The notes under the pieces are model-generated. The model saw only the letters and a program-made list of their open reading frames with translations, was not told the DNA's origin and ran no database searches. Source: Armigeres subalbatus (taxonomy: Eukaryota > Arthropoda > Insecta > Diptera > Culicidae). Taken from it: 64,000 nucleotides of DNA. The translations under genes and the position numbers were made by a program. The DNA lies in assembly GCF_024139115.2 (NCBI RefSeq), contig NW_026943465.1, forward strand, positions 32,987-96,986. Direction: 5' to 3'. Within the stretch, counting starts at the first letter, position 1. Each line of letters opens with the position of its first letter. Shown here one piece after another: positions 45,700 to 56,768 of the stretch.

Positions 45700-46976
45700 A
45701 ACATATTTTTGGCCGCCACTTTGTATGAGAATTCCCCATAGTGCACACTTCCTCACTCGAATTCTCCTGACTTCCCCCAGCGTCGAGGGTGGTCCACCAG
45801 TTTCGGTGAAGGAAACTTCCGCACTTATGGTGCCCCGACTATCGGCGTCTACCGCAGGGGACGCTTTCGCGCATTGCGCCTACTTCGTCTTCGGGTTGCA
45901 GAGGTGGTTCGGCAGTTCCGGTGGTGGACGACGTCCGCACTGGTGGTGCCCTACATACCCGAAGCGCTTTCTTCTTCTTCTTTCTTCTCCAGCAGGTTGG
46001 CTGTTTGAGTGCCAAGATCGGTCGGACGATTCCAGTTGGCAGAAGACTTCCGGTTCGCCGGCGCCTCGACGACCCGAAGCCAAACACTGGTCACTGGATT
46101 TTCCCCCAAGACTACGCTTATTCGCTGGTCTCCATCTATGCTGCACCTCTGACAGTATTTACGTCACGACTCTGCTGACCACATTTTCTTCGTGTCACAT
46201 TTTTCTTCGTGTCTTCTCTGCGATGTTGTTCGCCCGTAGGGCAGGCATTCCTCTACGTACTTCCGCAAACCTTGGGCAATCGAATACCACGTGTTCTGGA
46301 CATTCAACATTCTCACACTCTGGGCATAACGGTAAATTAATATGTCAAATCCGATGTAAGTACTTCCGGAAGCATCCGTGGCCCGACAGAAACTACGTCA
46401 GGTGAAAGTTTACTTCACCATGCTTTCTGTTCATCCACACCGACAGGTTTGGGATGAGCCGGTGGGTCCACCTCCTTTTCTCCGTACGGTACTACATACT
46501 CCTGTTGCCATCTCGTCATCGAACGGATTCTCACCTCCTTCCTTACGTTTTTGGTGTCTCTTCACCGATAACACTCGATGTCTTCCTCCAGTGTGATGCA
46601 AATGGGTAGCATCCCAGCAATAACGCACGCTGCCTCCAACGATATCGTTCCTTATGCGCTCGCGACTCGAATGGCCATCAACCCGAACACACTTTTCGGC
46701 TTTCCCGGTGCGTTGCCCCAAGCAGGAACCCCATACCGCAGTATCGATGACGAGACACTAGCTAGCAGACGCCTCGTGCTGTTTCTTGGTTCACCTACGT
46801 TTGGCATGATTCTCGTTATTGCGTTCATTGCCTTCGCCGACTTTTCACAGGCGTAGTCAACGTGGCTGTTGAAATTTATCGTCGATCATCACTCCCAAGT
46901 GCTTCAGTGATCGCTTCGAAGCAATCGCTGGATCGCTTGCAGTTGCTGACTAATAGCACCTCCGTTTTGTGGTGAG
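45700..46976 (-). pseudogene. R1-type LINE: degraded C-terminal part
   Basis: After a deletion of the catalytic region the sequence resumes with LKHLGVMIDDK, then SILRYGVPAWGN, VFGLMAIRVASA and VIAGMLPICITLEEDIECY in alternating frames. It ends with the CCHC-like CPECENVECPEHVVFDCPRF (46266-46336), a zinc-knuckle region seen at the C-terminus of R1-like LINEs. Many frameshifts are present. A 236-codon open frame on the opposite strand (45695-46405) is the antisense shadow of this part. Confidence 0.75.
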
Positions 46977-48038
46977 CTATGTGCAGCTACGCGCTATAAC
47001 GCGCATCGATTTATGTCCTTCGTTCGTATCGTACATCAGAACACTACCCTGAAAATAACTTTTCAGGATATTGCACAGATAGTTGGGGACCCGTATTCTG
47101 TGCAGCATCGCCACGATGGCTTCAAAACTGGCGCTATTGAACGCGTTCTTCACGTTTATCGTGACCACTGCGCAGTAACGATCTCCTTGTCTCTTCTGCT
47201 TGGACGCCTTCTCAGCATTCTCGAGCACTGTTCGAATCGCATCCGTCGTCGATACTGCTTTAGGGAATCCAAACTGCATATTCGACAATCCGCGTTCTCC
47301 CTCTGTACATATCTTCAGCCTTCAGAGGATGATTCTCTTAAGGAGCTTTCCGAGCGTGTCTAACAGGCATATAGGCCTGTACGCGGCTGGATTGCCGGGT
47401 GACTTTCCTGGCTTAGGCAGCAACACCAGCTTCTGGATCTTCTACATTTCTGTAAAATTGCCTTCATCCATGCACTTTTGCAGCGCCTTCCTGAACATGT
47501 CCGGGTATGCCAGGATCGCAGCTTTTAACGCAACGTTCGGTATTCCATCTGGACCCGGAGCTTTCTTCGCTTTCAGGCGTTTAGTCGCTTCTGCAAGCTC
47601 GCTATTGGACACTTGTCGATCTACGGGGTTTGCTTCTCCTTCTTCGTCGTACGGTGTTGGCGGCCTCATGGGCGGATCATGTTTCGGGAAAAGAGCCTCC
47701 ACAATTGCCTTTAACTTGACCGGGCACATTTCAGCTGGCGTCGTCGGGCCTTTGATTTTCGACATCACAAACGCGTCCCCGCAGGGGTTGGTGTCTGCTT
47801 CGCGGCACAGCTCCTTGTAGCAGTCTGACTTGCTAAGTTGGATAGCCCGTTTCAATTCCCGGAATGCCGCCTTGCGTTCCTCTCTCTCTGGTTCCGTCTT
47901 TGCTCTCTGTGCACGCCTCCGAGCTTTGGGGCAAGCAGTGCGTAGCGTACTGAGCCTTTCGTTCCACCAGTAAGCAGGATGCAAATTGCTTCTCGATTTC
48001 AGTTTTCGTGGGATTGTAGCTTCATAAGCCGTTACCAT
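46977..48038 (-). pseudogene. R1-type LINE: linker and reverse transcriptase N-terminal half
   Basis: One reading frame runs through this interval with only two stops (near 47442 and near 47320), each readable as a single-base change. Recognisable stretches are WWNERLSTLRTACPKARRRA, KAPGPDGIPN (start of the reverse transcriptase), LLPKPGKSPGNPAAYRPICL, QFGFPKAVSTTDAIRTVLE and VTINVKNAFNSASFEAI. The last two are typical of the R1 clade. The frame ends soon after YDTNEG, before the PQGS and FADD catalytic motifs. Confidence 0.88.
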
Positions 48039-48049
48039 CCTTCTTGTTA

Positions 48050-48776
48050 GTACGGCCGCCTCAATGATCTCGGTACTGCTGTCCGGTCGAAGTGCCTCTA
48101 CGAAAAGGTCTTTGTTGAAGACTTTTGTTTTCCGCCTCCGTTCACTGGTTGTTATCCTTCTTCGTGTTGCACCAGGGTTTTGTTGGCCAATACGGTAGCG
48201 AATCGTCTGGTGGTCGCTGTAAGTGTACTCCTCGCTAACTCTTCAGTCCATACTTACCGTCAACGAAGGGCTGCAGAGCGTGATGACGATTATAGACTCC
48301 CTCCCATCTCTCCGAAATGTGCTCACCGAGCCTTCATTACACAATCGTACATCTAGCTTCGCTAGAGCTTCCTGCAGAATATATCCTCGTGTGTTGGTCA
48401 CTTGACTGCCCCATTCCACTGCCCAGGCATTGAAGTCACCTTCTATGACTACCGACCTTCCGATCAGCTTATCGGCTAACTAATCCAATATCTGGCTGAA
48501 CTGATCCACGGTCCACCTTGGAGGTGCATAGCCGCTGCATATGAAGACGCCGTTGATTTTAGCAATCACGAAGCCTTCGCACGAACTCTTAATGCTTGAC
48601 TTCCGCCTCTGAGCCCAATGATTTCGCAATGCGCTGCTGCATAACCGAGCTATGAACCGCAGGGTCCATTTTAACTCGAATAGCATCTCTCCGGTTTGTG
48701 TGCGCCTGGTCCTTATCACGTTTTCGCTTAAGCCCCTCAACTCAGGATCTTCTCCAACTTTTCGGGAAAATCCCAA
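48050..48776 (-). pseudogene. R1-type LINE: ORF1 end fused to endonuclease
   Basis: The first residues (GEDPELRGLSENVIRTRRTQ, then GEMLFELK) match the end of an R1-type ORF1, and without a gap the frame passes to GFVIAKINGVFICSGYAPPR, a stretch inside the apurinic-type endonuclease. Further on come VIEGDFNAWAVEWGS (the GDFNA catalytic motif) and YSDHQTIRYRI (the SDH motif). A stop falls near 48245. The endonuclease N-terminus is missing, so a deletion fused the two ORFs. It would nick DNA to start target-primed reverse transcription; this copy cannot. Confidence 0.8.
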
Positions 48777-48790
48777 CCGATCCTAGTACT

Positions 48791-49389
48791 CACTAAGAAA
48801 ATTGGTGAACGAGTATTGAACGTATTCGGAGGACTGCTAACTTTTTACCGGGACGGAGGCGACCGTACTGTTAGACCCCTCGCCATTTCAAGCCGTTGTC
48901 ACCATTCCTTACTTAGGGAACAGCACGACCGTCAGCCCAATGTCGTCGTTTCCAATCCACTATCCAGATTATTTCCCTTGTCGTACGTATATCGTAATTA
49001 GGACCTTACTGGTATCGATCCTAATGTGCCGGTTGGCGCTCCTGTTGATGGGGATGAAGTGCTAAGATCTGGATTCAAAATAATTTCACGTTTATCGACG
49101 ACTGGAGTCGGTTTACGGTCGTATGATTGATCAGTTCGAAGGATCCCCAAGTAACACGATTTGTTGTATGAGTGTAAAAAATACATCTTTCGAACATATA
49201 GTTTGTTACGTTATGATATGAAAAACTGCTTTGATTACTTTCACACGACCCAAACAGCGCAAAAATTATCGATATTTTCAACATCTTTCAGTCGCAACCT
49301 TGTTTTTGATTGCACATTCACAAAACTAAACTTAGGTACTTAGGATGTTTTCAATGACCGACTCTCAACATGGTTCTGTCAATTTGAAT
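48791..49389. other. Unassigned, possibly coding-derived stretch
   Basis: Plus-strand frames read NPNVPVGAPVDGDEVLRSGF and ISRLSTTGVGLRSYD (about 49020-49136), which look protein-like but match nothing I know. A CCAAGTAACA word at 49148 may start a small MITE. Confidence 0.3.
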
Positions 49390-49845
49390 ACCAAAACAGA
49401 AATCCTGACCAACACCAACACCTTATAAGCAGGAGGTCGTGGGTTCAATTCCAGGCTCGTCCCTTTCCTACTTTGTATTTCTATCTTTGTTCTTTCTGTG
49501 TTTCACGTTCTACCAAAACGATTCCTACTGTTATAACCTTTCACACAATCCCAAAATCTCCCGTGGCACCTATGAGAGGTCGTGGAGTTCTCTGCATCTT
49601 TCTTAAGTAGGTGTCCAACAAACCATCCTTTCCCTTCCTCAGCATTCGCAAGGACGTGGCCAGGACAGATCTCGACTATTGGAGAGTGCAATGCTTTCAT
49701 CTAAGAGATAGTGATTAGTCCCAAATCAATATCTGAGGTAACGGATGAAAGTAATGCTACTCTCATACAATAGTCTTGGCTTGTACCACCTACGAATTTG
49801 TGCGAATTGCTCAATGCTAATGCTAATGCTAATGCTAATGCAAAC
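49390..49845 (+). mobile_element. tRNA-derived SINE with GCTAAT tail
   Basis: A box B-like GGTTCAATTCC (49442-49452) follows AGCAGGAGGTCGTG, a body of about 350 bp comes next, and the element ends in about five units of the hexamer AATGCT (49813-49842). The head matches 16970-17045 on the minus strand. Hexamer tails of this sort serve SINEs as their 3' recognition end. I cannot name the family. Confidence 0.65.
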
Positions 49846-51436
49846 TGAATAAATAAATCAAATTTGTTTCGAAGTCTCGGTCGAAACATTATATGCGGCT
49901 CATGTTTCATTGGCTAACTTTTCATTTTACTTCTCCTAAATTCATGCGCCATTGATTGAAGAAAAATATAACATATGCCAAAGCATAATTTTGAAATTGA
50001 TGTGTAAACAAATTTTCGAATCTGCAAAAGAAAAACAATATGGCGAGTTCTCGAAAAACACCTGGGTCGACGAAGAACGTTGAACGTTGATCTTAAAAGA
50101 TGTAGAAATTACGTTCAAAATGCATATTTTGGCTAAACTGCTATCTTTGGGGTATACATTCTAACAAAACAAATGTCAAAAAATGAACATGTTATGACCT
50201 TGTTCGTAAAATCTTCCTGTCGACATGTTTTATGTTGTGAGAATGTTGTTGATGTTGAGAATGTTGAATGATGTTTTCGGTGTTACTTGGGTCAAGTCGT
50301 GGATGTTTTCCGAGAATATGAAGCCATAGTACCAGCGAAGTTTGGAAGAAGCATTTCTCGTTTTCGGTGTTATAACGGTTCGGAATACAAGAGGGTCATG
50401 CTCTTCGGGAATATGTACATCGCCACAACGCATTGGTTCCTCTGTCATTCCTTGCCGTAACACCAATTGAGTTGAAGGTGGGTTGGATGCTCTGGTACGT
50501 TACCGTGTCTGTGGTATGCACAGGGCACACCAATCAATACGGAAGCAACGCACAACTGTCATTTTTATTATTTCAGCTTTACTGCGTCGCAGTATGCGTG
50601 GAATAACAAAAATGATAGTTGTGGTACAGGACAGGGACGTTGACACTAAACATTCCAATAAATTGTATGCGTTTCTAGGGCGGGGTTCAAAGAAGACCGA
50701 CTTCAAAATTAGCAACGTGGTCTTGCTTACTCGCCAGAATCGCTCCAAAATAGCCGGAGCTACATAATTGTGGCTAAAGAAAGTGCTAACGTGGTTGTGG
50801 TGAGACAGGATACAATAAGCAAGGCATGTAAGGGACGTTGAAAAAAACATTTTTTTTGGGGTATCTGTGAAGTCAGACGACGAGGAACTTGACATTGGAG
50901 AGGCTTTGATGAGGTATCAGGATTCAGGATATTCGGACGATATAATTCGCAGAAGTTGAATGAACCGCGAAATCTTTGAAGCAGCATCTTGTTAGAACGT
51001 CCTTCCGGATTTGATGACCACTTTTTATATCGTGTTTTCCACTAGTCCGAACAGTTGTCATGCTCATAAACTAAATAAGGAAAATACCTAAAAATTTTGA
51101 CCCAAAATTATAGAAAAAAATGACAGCAGAGAAAATATCTTTTCGTCATAGTCAAGGCCTACTCACGAATGATATTCATTTATATGCGTTTGAGCTTGTC
51201 TGCCACAATTCGCCGGTTGATAGATTAAATTCGTATCAAATACAAATCAGGGTGGAATTAAAGGGAATAGTACTAGCACGTCTTATGACAAATGAAGAAA
51301 TATGATTTAAAAGCTCTGAATAATTTTCCATTCAAAAGAATTTTCTGATTGCGTTTCTAATACATTTTTCCTGAAAATAAAGGTACATTCTTTCAATTAA
51401 ATTGCTGTGTAAATTTGTATACGTTATACTGTTTAA
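49846..51436. other. Unassigned stretch with coding-like frames
   Basis: Opposed frames at 50483-50767 (plus) and 50500-50895 (minus) overlap and neither has a known domain. A later plus-strand phrase (FGVSVKSDDEELDIGEALM) looks protein-like near 50855-50960. This may be a decayed DNA transposon or gene fragment. Nothing can be named. Confidence 0.3.
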
Positions 51437-51618
51437 AGGTTCCCCCAAACACACGCGACGCGACAATCGCGACGCGATTCTATCGCTTGGCGACTGCGAT
51501 TCTGTCGTCGCTGGTATGGAAGGATAAATGGAACATTGCCTGCAGCGACCCGGCGATAGAATCGCAGCGACTAGTTGTCGCCGTCGCGGCGATGAAATCG
51601 CTTAGGTCTGGGGGAGCC
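51437..51618. mobile_element. piggyBac-type MITE flanked by TTAA
   Basis: The ends AGGTTCCCCCAAAC and its diverged mirror GTCTGGGGGAGCC are directly flanked by TTAA on both sides (51433-51436 and 51619-51622), the target of piggyBac-like transposons. The 182-bp element is unusually GC-rich, with many GCGACG words in a subterminal inverted arrangement. No coding capacity. Ends of 13-14 bp and the TTAA pair make the call fairly secure. Confidence 0.75.
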
Positions 51619-51622
51619 TTAA

Positions 51623-53640
51623 GATTGTGCCAATTTAACTTATCAGGTTTTTCTTACGCACAAGTCTTCATTTGACAAGGCTACAAAATGGACGACATAA
51701 AGTTTGGCAGTGTTACTTCGATTAATAAGAGAGCTTTTTGTCGATCATGACAAACATTTGATTTTTTTGCGTTTGTTCATAAGTACAATAAACATCATAA
51801 ACAAAAATCTCAGCATCCCAGAATAATGCTTTCATAGTGGTCAAAATAAACAATTGCTCACATTAATATAAAGTGACTGCCTAGGATTCTATACTATGGG
51901 GTCACTTTTTATCCTCATGCCAAAACCGTGCCCGTACCGTCATTCAGTGAAGGTGCTTTTAGGGAAGCATTCGCTCCAAGATACATATCCTTCACAGTCA
52001 AATTCATGTCGTTTTCCTTGACAGATAGCAAACTCTCGTTTTTTTCGAGGTTTTTCTTCGCGCTCACACAAACCACAGCTAGAACAAACAAACTCCACTT
52101 AGCTGATCAAATATGGTTTGCATATGGGTGAATCAGAGAGGTACCATCTTCATTTAGTACTGTCATGCTGAACCCAACACAGTGTGAAATTGCTTTTTCC
52201 TAAACGTTTCATCAGTTACTGTTTTTTTACAGTCATGACAAAATGTTGTTTATTTTCCTCAAAAGAACTACAAAAAGGAGACTAACATAGTGCCTAGTTT
52301 GTGCCAAACAATGGACGACTATCAATTGTGTTGGATGTTAACTTGCTTTATCTGGCATTTTTTGTGCTACTCGTTCTGTATGTCATTTACAATATGACTG
52401 AGTTAAGATCAAACTATTTTCATTCGGTGTTCACCGGAGTACGTAAGAGCAGGCACCAAAAGATTTTTTTACATTTCCTGTTGATGAAAGTGAGAATGCA
52501 AAGCTAAGCAAATACAGGCAGGCTGAGAAAACAATTCAGAACAAACGATAAGGCTTGATGGCGTTTTCTCCAGAAAGATAAAAACAAGATAGAATGGAAT
52601 TGAATGGTATATAGACGTGGGGACCGACTGCACAAGCACGATTCAGATAAGGTGAGGCTAAATCATGAATAGAGTAACCAGAGACAAACAATAGTACCAC
52701 TAAGAAAATTTCTAACGACAAAAAAATAAACGGTTGTTTGAATTAAATTGATAGTGTGTATTTTTATGTTCTACGCAAGTTCTTATGAAATACGGTTACA
52801 CACAGTAATTGTACGATGGTCTCAATGTCTTAGAATATCCTCGGTAGGAATCCTAATTCAGCCAAAAGACGCGAAAAGTTTATTATGAACATCATCTACT
52901 ATAAAGGATTGTGGTTACCCAAGAAATCACGGTGCAGTTAGTTAAAGCTGATATAAAAAAACTGTTGAGAGATGTCGAAGCATAATAGTTTATTGCCGAT
53001 ATAGTCGGTTTGCCTAATCCTCTGATTAAATCAAAAGTAGACAAAATAGATATAGTTTTGGCACGATGATGAATCGCCGTCGCCAACAATGCAATGTTGT
53101 TCACCATTGTATGGACAAATTTCTTTAAACATTTCTTTTTTCTTTGTTCAAACTGGCTTTAAAGCAATCGTTTACCCCTCATGTTTAGCTTAGGTTAAAA
53201 GACTGAAGCGATGAAATCATTCCATGAAAATTGAACCTCTTTTTTGCAGGTAATCAAAAACTTTAACTGCAAGGGATATTGAAATTATTATTGGATCACC
53301 AGCGCCTCCTAAAGGCCGTCATGATACATTATATTAACACTTAAATAACAATGTAAACATAAAAATTTAAAATTGAAGTTGGAGGGCCAAGCCGGCCGAG
53401 CACTGTACATGTAAAAAGTAATTGTAGAACAGAAAATGAAACAATAAAGAAGAATTTTACTACTACTTGAAATTATTCCTCATGATAATCACAAACCAAT
53501 AATATATAAAATATGTTTATGCACCTCTAGAATACACCTCATGCATAACATAATAGAAAGCTTTAAGGATAATTTAATTGTGCATGGAAGATAAAAAAAA
53601 GCCTACATAGAGGCACATCATGATTGATGATAGTCTGGTG
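51623..53640. other. Gene-free AT-rich stretch
   Basis: No gene, RNA or recognised repeat. Open frames here are short, hydrophobic and without motifs. Confidence 0.45.
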
Positions 53641-54229
53641 AATATTTCAGCACACACGACTCACTCAGGGCTGTCACGTATTTACGTTACCGTGGCACTA
53701 TGGGGAATCAGGTGGCCGAAAATAAAAAAATCTACTTTCTCTGATTCGTAATTCAAGTTGACCTACTAAATGCTAATGCTTTGGAGCATTAAACCCCAGC
53801 ATATCAGCACTCTAAGCCATATGGTTATCAAGATATAGGCATTAGAGCCAGACACTTTTTAGTTCTTGAAAAATCAATGCATTATTCAACTGTCAATATC
53901 TTCGGCTACAGTAGCTCTTTTCCAACTCTTTAAAAAGTTTCTGAAAGCTTGTTTCATGGACTTGCGAAGAACGGGTTAGTTATGGGAAAATAGGTAGTGA
54001 AACATCCGAAAATGACCCGAAGAAAAAAAATTTTTTTTTTCATACAAAAAGTTCCATACAAAAAAAGTTTCTCAAAGTTTCGCTTAGCGACTACCACTAC
54101 GACTTTCTTTGGACCTCCCAGAAGGCATTAAAACAAATTCCAGCTGCTTATGGCTGCAAATCTGCGATTCCGATCACTTTTTCGAAAAAAGTCATTAATT
54201 TTGAAACATTAAATGTAATTATTCTCATA
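53641..54229. other. Unassigned repeat-like stretch
   Basis: Starts with GGCACTATGGGGAATCAGGT and GGCCGAAAATA, the phrase also found at the R1 element's 3' end and near 56080 in reverse. It continues with A-rich words (ATACAAAAAGTTCC) typical of dispersed repeats. No coding frame. Confidence 0.4.
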
Positions 54230-54420
54230 ATACACGGCAGACTGTGATGGGCTGGATACAAATCCCATGCGTATGACAAAAGAGCATCAAGAACAGTTAA
54301 AATAGTGATAGTAGATAACACGAAAAGTGTCGTAGGCTTCGTGGTAGGCCGTGTACACGATAGCTTATGCAGCTATATGATACTCCATTTGGCGTAGGCT
54401 CACCAAGAGGAGGCAACTCA
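54230..54420 (+). pseudogene. RTE-type LINE tail, heavily decayed
   Basis: CACGGCAGACTGTGATGGGC, then CGTAGGCTTCGTGGTAGGCC and GTGTACACGATAGC follow the RTE copy at 43150-43300 in order (GRLRWAG, LRGRSRTRW region), with gaps and frameshifts. It is the third and oldest copy of this tail in the window. Confidence 0.6.
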
Positions 54421-54726
54421 TTATCTATCAAGTATCAAGCAAGTAAATATGAAAAAAACAATATACTCTTGAGGGTTACGAAAATACTCTAGGCTTCATT
54501 TGAAATTATTTCATAAAAAGTAAAATTTTGATATTAATTAAAATCCAATATGTGAATACAAGAAGCAAAAATGTCTGTACCTAAGGACATCTTTCGATAA
54601 TTATTGGTATGTACCTAGGTGAAATAAATAAACAGAACATTTATGAATGTCTATCTGAGTGCATAGTGAGCTGTGATTGCGAAGGTAATTCGTGTGAAGT
54701 GTTTTTTACTTATTATTTGGTGAATC

Positions 54727-55174
54727 ATGAATTATAGGCAACTCATTGAAGTATTTAGAGCTCACGAGGGACGTCAGGTAGATCGCGTTGAAAAAGCTTT
54801 GGAATATATCTGCCAAAGCTTCGCTGTGGATAAACAAAAAAAGAGTCAACTCCATACAAAATTGAAAAATCTGCATTTGAAATTTGAAAAAAAAAAATGG
54901 CGGTGCATAAAGTCCTTGCCCATGCTGGGGATATAATTATTCATTCACCAGCACCACTTGGAATGTTGGCTGAAGAAGCAGCTGAGTGTCAACACAAGCA
55001 CTTAAAAAAAGTCGGACTCATCATGCCAGGAAAGCCTCAAGAGAAGAAAATTTACATGACGTTTTCATTCGTGCTATGAACTCGTCGGATCCTTTGATAA
55101 GCTCCCTCAACTTAGGTAAGCGACTTCAAAATAAATCTAATCTGGAATATCCAGAAGATGTTCAAAGTTTTTAG
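54727..55174 (+). pseudogene. Transposase-like protein of an arthropod DNA element, C-terminal relic
   Basis: Three overlapping frames join at A-runs (about 54886-54896 and 55003-55009), which suggests two homopolymer frameshifts. They read FEKKKMAVHKVLAHAGDII, LGMLAEEAAECQHKH, HHARKASREENLHDVFIRAM and NSSDPLISSL. This order (HK.L.HG..II, LP.G.L.EEA.E, R..HARK.SR....DVF.RAM, SSDP.ISS) is that of a widespread uncharacterised arthropod transposon protein, as I remember it. The N-terminal catalytic part is absent or unrecognised. Calling it a transposase is an inference. Confidence 0.5.
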
Positions 55175-55370
55175 TGACTGAAACTTCTTGCAATACAACA
55201 GATTCGAGTACAGAAAAATATACCATAGCAGATATTTTAATCGATCTTGAAGAAATAAATGATGATTTTGTTGAGGATGTTCATGTACATAATGAATAAA
55301 TAAATGTTAAACCGTCTAAGACGAATTAAGTACTGTCCATTTAATTCCACCAGTTAATTTTCGTTATCTT

Positions 55371-55418
55371 TGCAGATACGTATTTCGACCACAACTGTGT
55401 GGTCGTCTTCAGTGTCTT
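55371..55418 (-). ncRNA. Hammerhead-like ribozyme motif, minus arm
   Basis: The mirror copy on the minus strand: CTGAAGA is the complement of 55406-55412, and the predicted cleavage follows the C opposite 55375. Core, helix and TACGTA are identical to the plus arm. Because it lies in the other arm of the palindrome it would be made only from the opposite transcript. Confidence 0.42.
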
Positions 55419-55446
55419 GTACTCGAGTCGAGTCGAGTCAAGTACA

Positions 55447-55494
55447 AGACACTGAAGACGACCACACAGTTGTGGTCGAAATACGTATCTGCGA
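55447..55494 (+). ncRNA. Hammerhead-like ribozyme motif, plus arm
   Basis: CTGAAGA (55452-55458; fits the CUGANGA core) is followed by a helix GACCACA / TGTGGTC with a short loop, then GAAA (55478-55481), a short self-complementary TACGTA, and TC with the expected cleavage after C55489. Flanking ACA/TG gives only a two-pair helix I. One extra C sits between CTGAAGA and the helix, unlike the textbook core. Very short helix III is known in hammerhead variants of Penelope-like elements, where two copies act as a dimer. Activity is not proven. Confidence 0.45.
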
Positions 55495-55558
55495 AGATAA
55501 CGAAAATTAACTGGTGGAATTAAATGGACAGTACTTAATTCGTCTTAGACGGTTTAAT

Positions 55559-56768
55559 ACATTCCACTAAACGAGCTTAATATATTTTCCCCAAATAAAT
55601 GTTGTTGTAGTATACTTATATATCTTGAAGCTTTTATTGCATGGAGTTCGTTTAGCCTTAATAGAGCTTTATATTGTATTCCCTTTACTTGTTTTACGGG
55701 TTAAGAGCCTGAACCAATCTGAAAAATCCTACAAAGACAACCTGTTACGTATGTAGATGCAATGGCCTGTATTTGACGGAGTATTTGTGCAACTTAGAAC
55801 ATCTGTACAACTCAATTCACATAAAAACAGTATACAATTTTCTAGTTTGAACTCTACAGGTCTGCGCTGCCATAAAATACACATCTATAGACTGCTGTGT
55901 ACATGAGACATTCGTAGATAAAAGGGATATATTCCGTAGAGATCAAAGGTCTGTATTCCAGGGAGTTTGGAGACCTTAGAAGTAATAACGACCTGCAAAA
56001 CAAGTATTTCACATCTTTTAGACAATAATCTACGATATAAGTGTGAAATATTGCAGAAATGAAATGAAAATATTTTCGGCCACCTACTTGTATGGAGCCG
56101 CCCCATAGTGCGTGGTCGTCGTCGCCCTGCTGGTGTGAAACAAACCACATACAGCGTCATGTAGGAGTCCCGATCTGGAAGGCAGAATGATAAATCTTTA
56201 CCACTTTTATAAATTAATGTGAACTAATTTAGTCGTTTTTACAGTTGCAATAGTCATACAATTCGTGATATTTTTAATAACTGACCTTGCACATAACAGT
56301 TTTCAAATACATATCTTTCCACATTTATAACAGTAACAAACATATAGCTGTACAACGAGTTATTATACTCTTGTGCATTCTTACATGGTTCAACACTCTA
56401 CAGTCTTCCAGTTTCATCAAACGGAAACGCTTAGTCTGGCACAACGATTTCTATCACTTAACACGGGCTTAGATAGCAGTAAAGTAAATTGTCCTAAATT
56501 CATTATCATCACGCTCGGCTCGTTGACTAAACGGGAAATCGTTGGGTCAGCTGATTGCCTTTCGTGAAGTCATGCATACTCCGGGATGGAAGGATAACAT
56601 AATCACTCGTGCTGCACATTCAAGCAAAAAACTAGGAATACCATACAAAAAAGGAACATATACTTCCAAGCTAATGGTTAAAGAAAACGTTTTGCGAATT
56701 TTCGTACCATTTCGTTCATCGAAATTATGTTTTAAATTTATCTGCAAAAAATAACAAATTTCGACTTA
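55559..56768. other. Gene-free stretch
   Basis: No gene recognised. At 56070-56115 the word GGCCACCTACTTGTATGGAG followed by CCCCATAGTGCG is the inverse of the phrase near 45710 and 53695. Open frames at 56287-56754 have no motif. Confidence 0.4.

Larger units (their letters stand above)
45690..48790 (-). mobile_element. R1-clade LINE, internally deleted
   Basis: A single minus-strand element can be followed from a gag-like ORF1 end through endonuclease, linker, reverse transcriptase and C-terminal CCHC region. It is missing the junction between ORF1 and the endonuclease start and the catalytic core of the reverse transcriptase. The parts are annotated separately. The 3' end contains CACTATGGGGAATTCTCATA, a phrase repeated near 53695 and 56080. 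Confidence 0.85.
55307..55558. repeat. 252-bp near-perfect palindrome
   Basis: The sequence from TTAAACCGTCTAAGACGAAT to ATTCGTCTTAGACGGTTTAA is its own reverse complement except for a few bases at the centre, where GAGTC words repeat (55421-55440). Each arm carries one hammerhead-like motif, on opposite strands. Such a palindrome would extrude or fold as one long hairpin. The near-identity of the arms implies recent formation or gene conversion. Confidence 0.92.

Noticed and set aside
45695..46405. 236-codon plus-strand open frame
   Set aside because: It lies antisense to the R1 LINE C-terminal region and has no recognisable domain of its own.
47200..47820. 206-codon plus-strand open frame
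   Set aside because: Antisense shadow of the R1 reverse transcriptase and linker.
55452..55489. Calling the motif a proven textbook hammerhead ribozyme
   Set aside because: One extra nucleotide follows the CUGANGA core and helix I is very short in this copy, so only a hammerhead-like call is justified.
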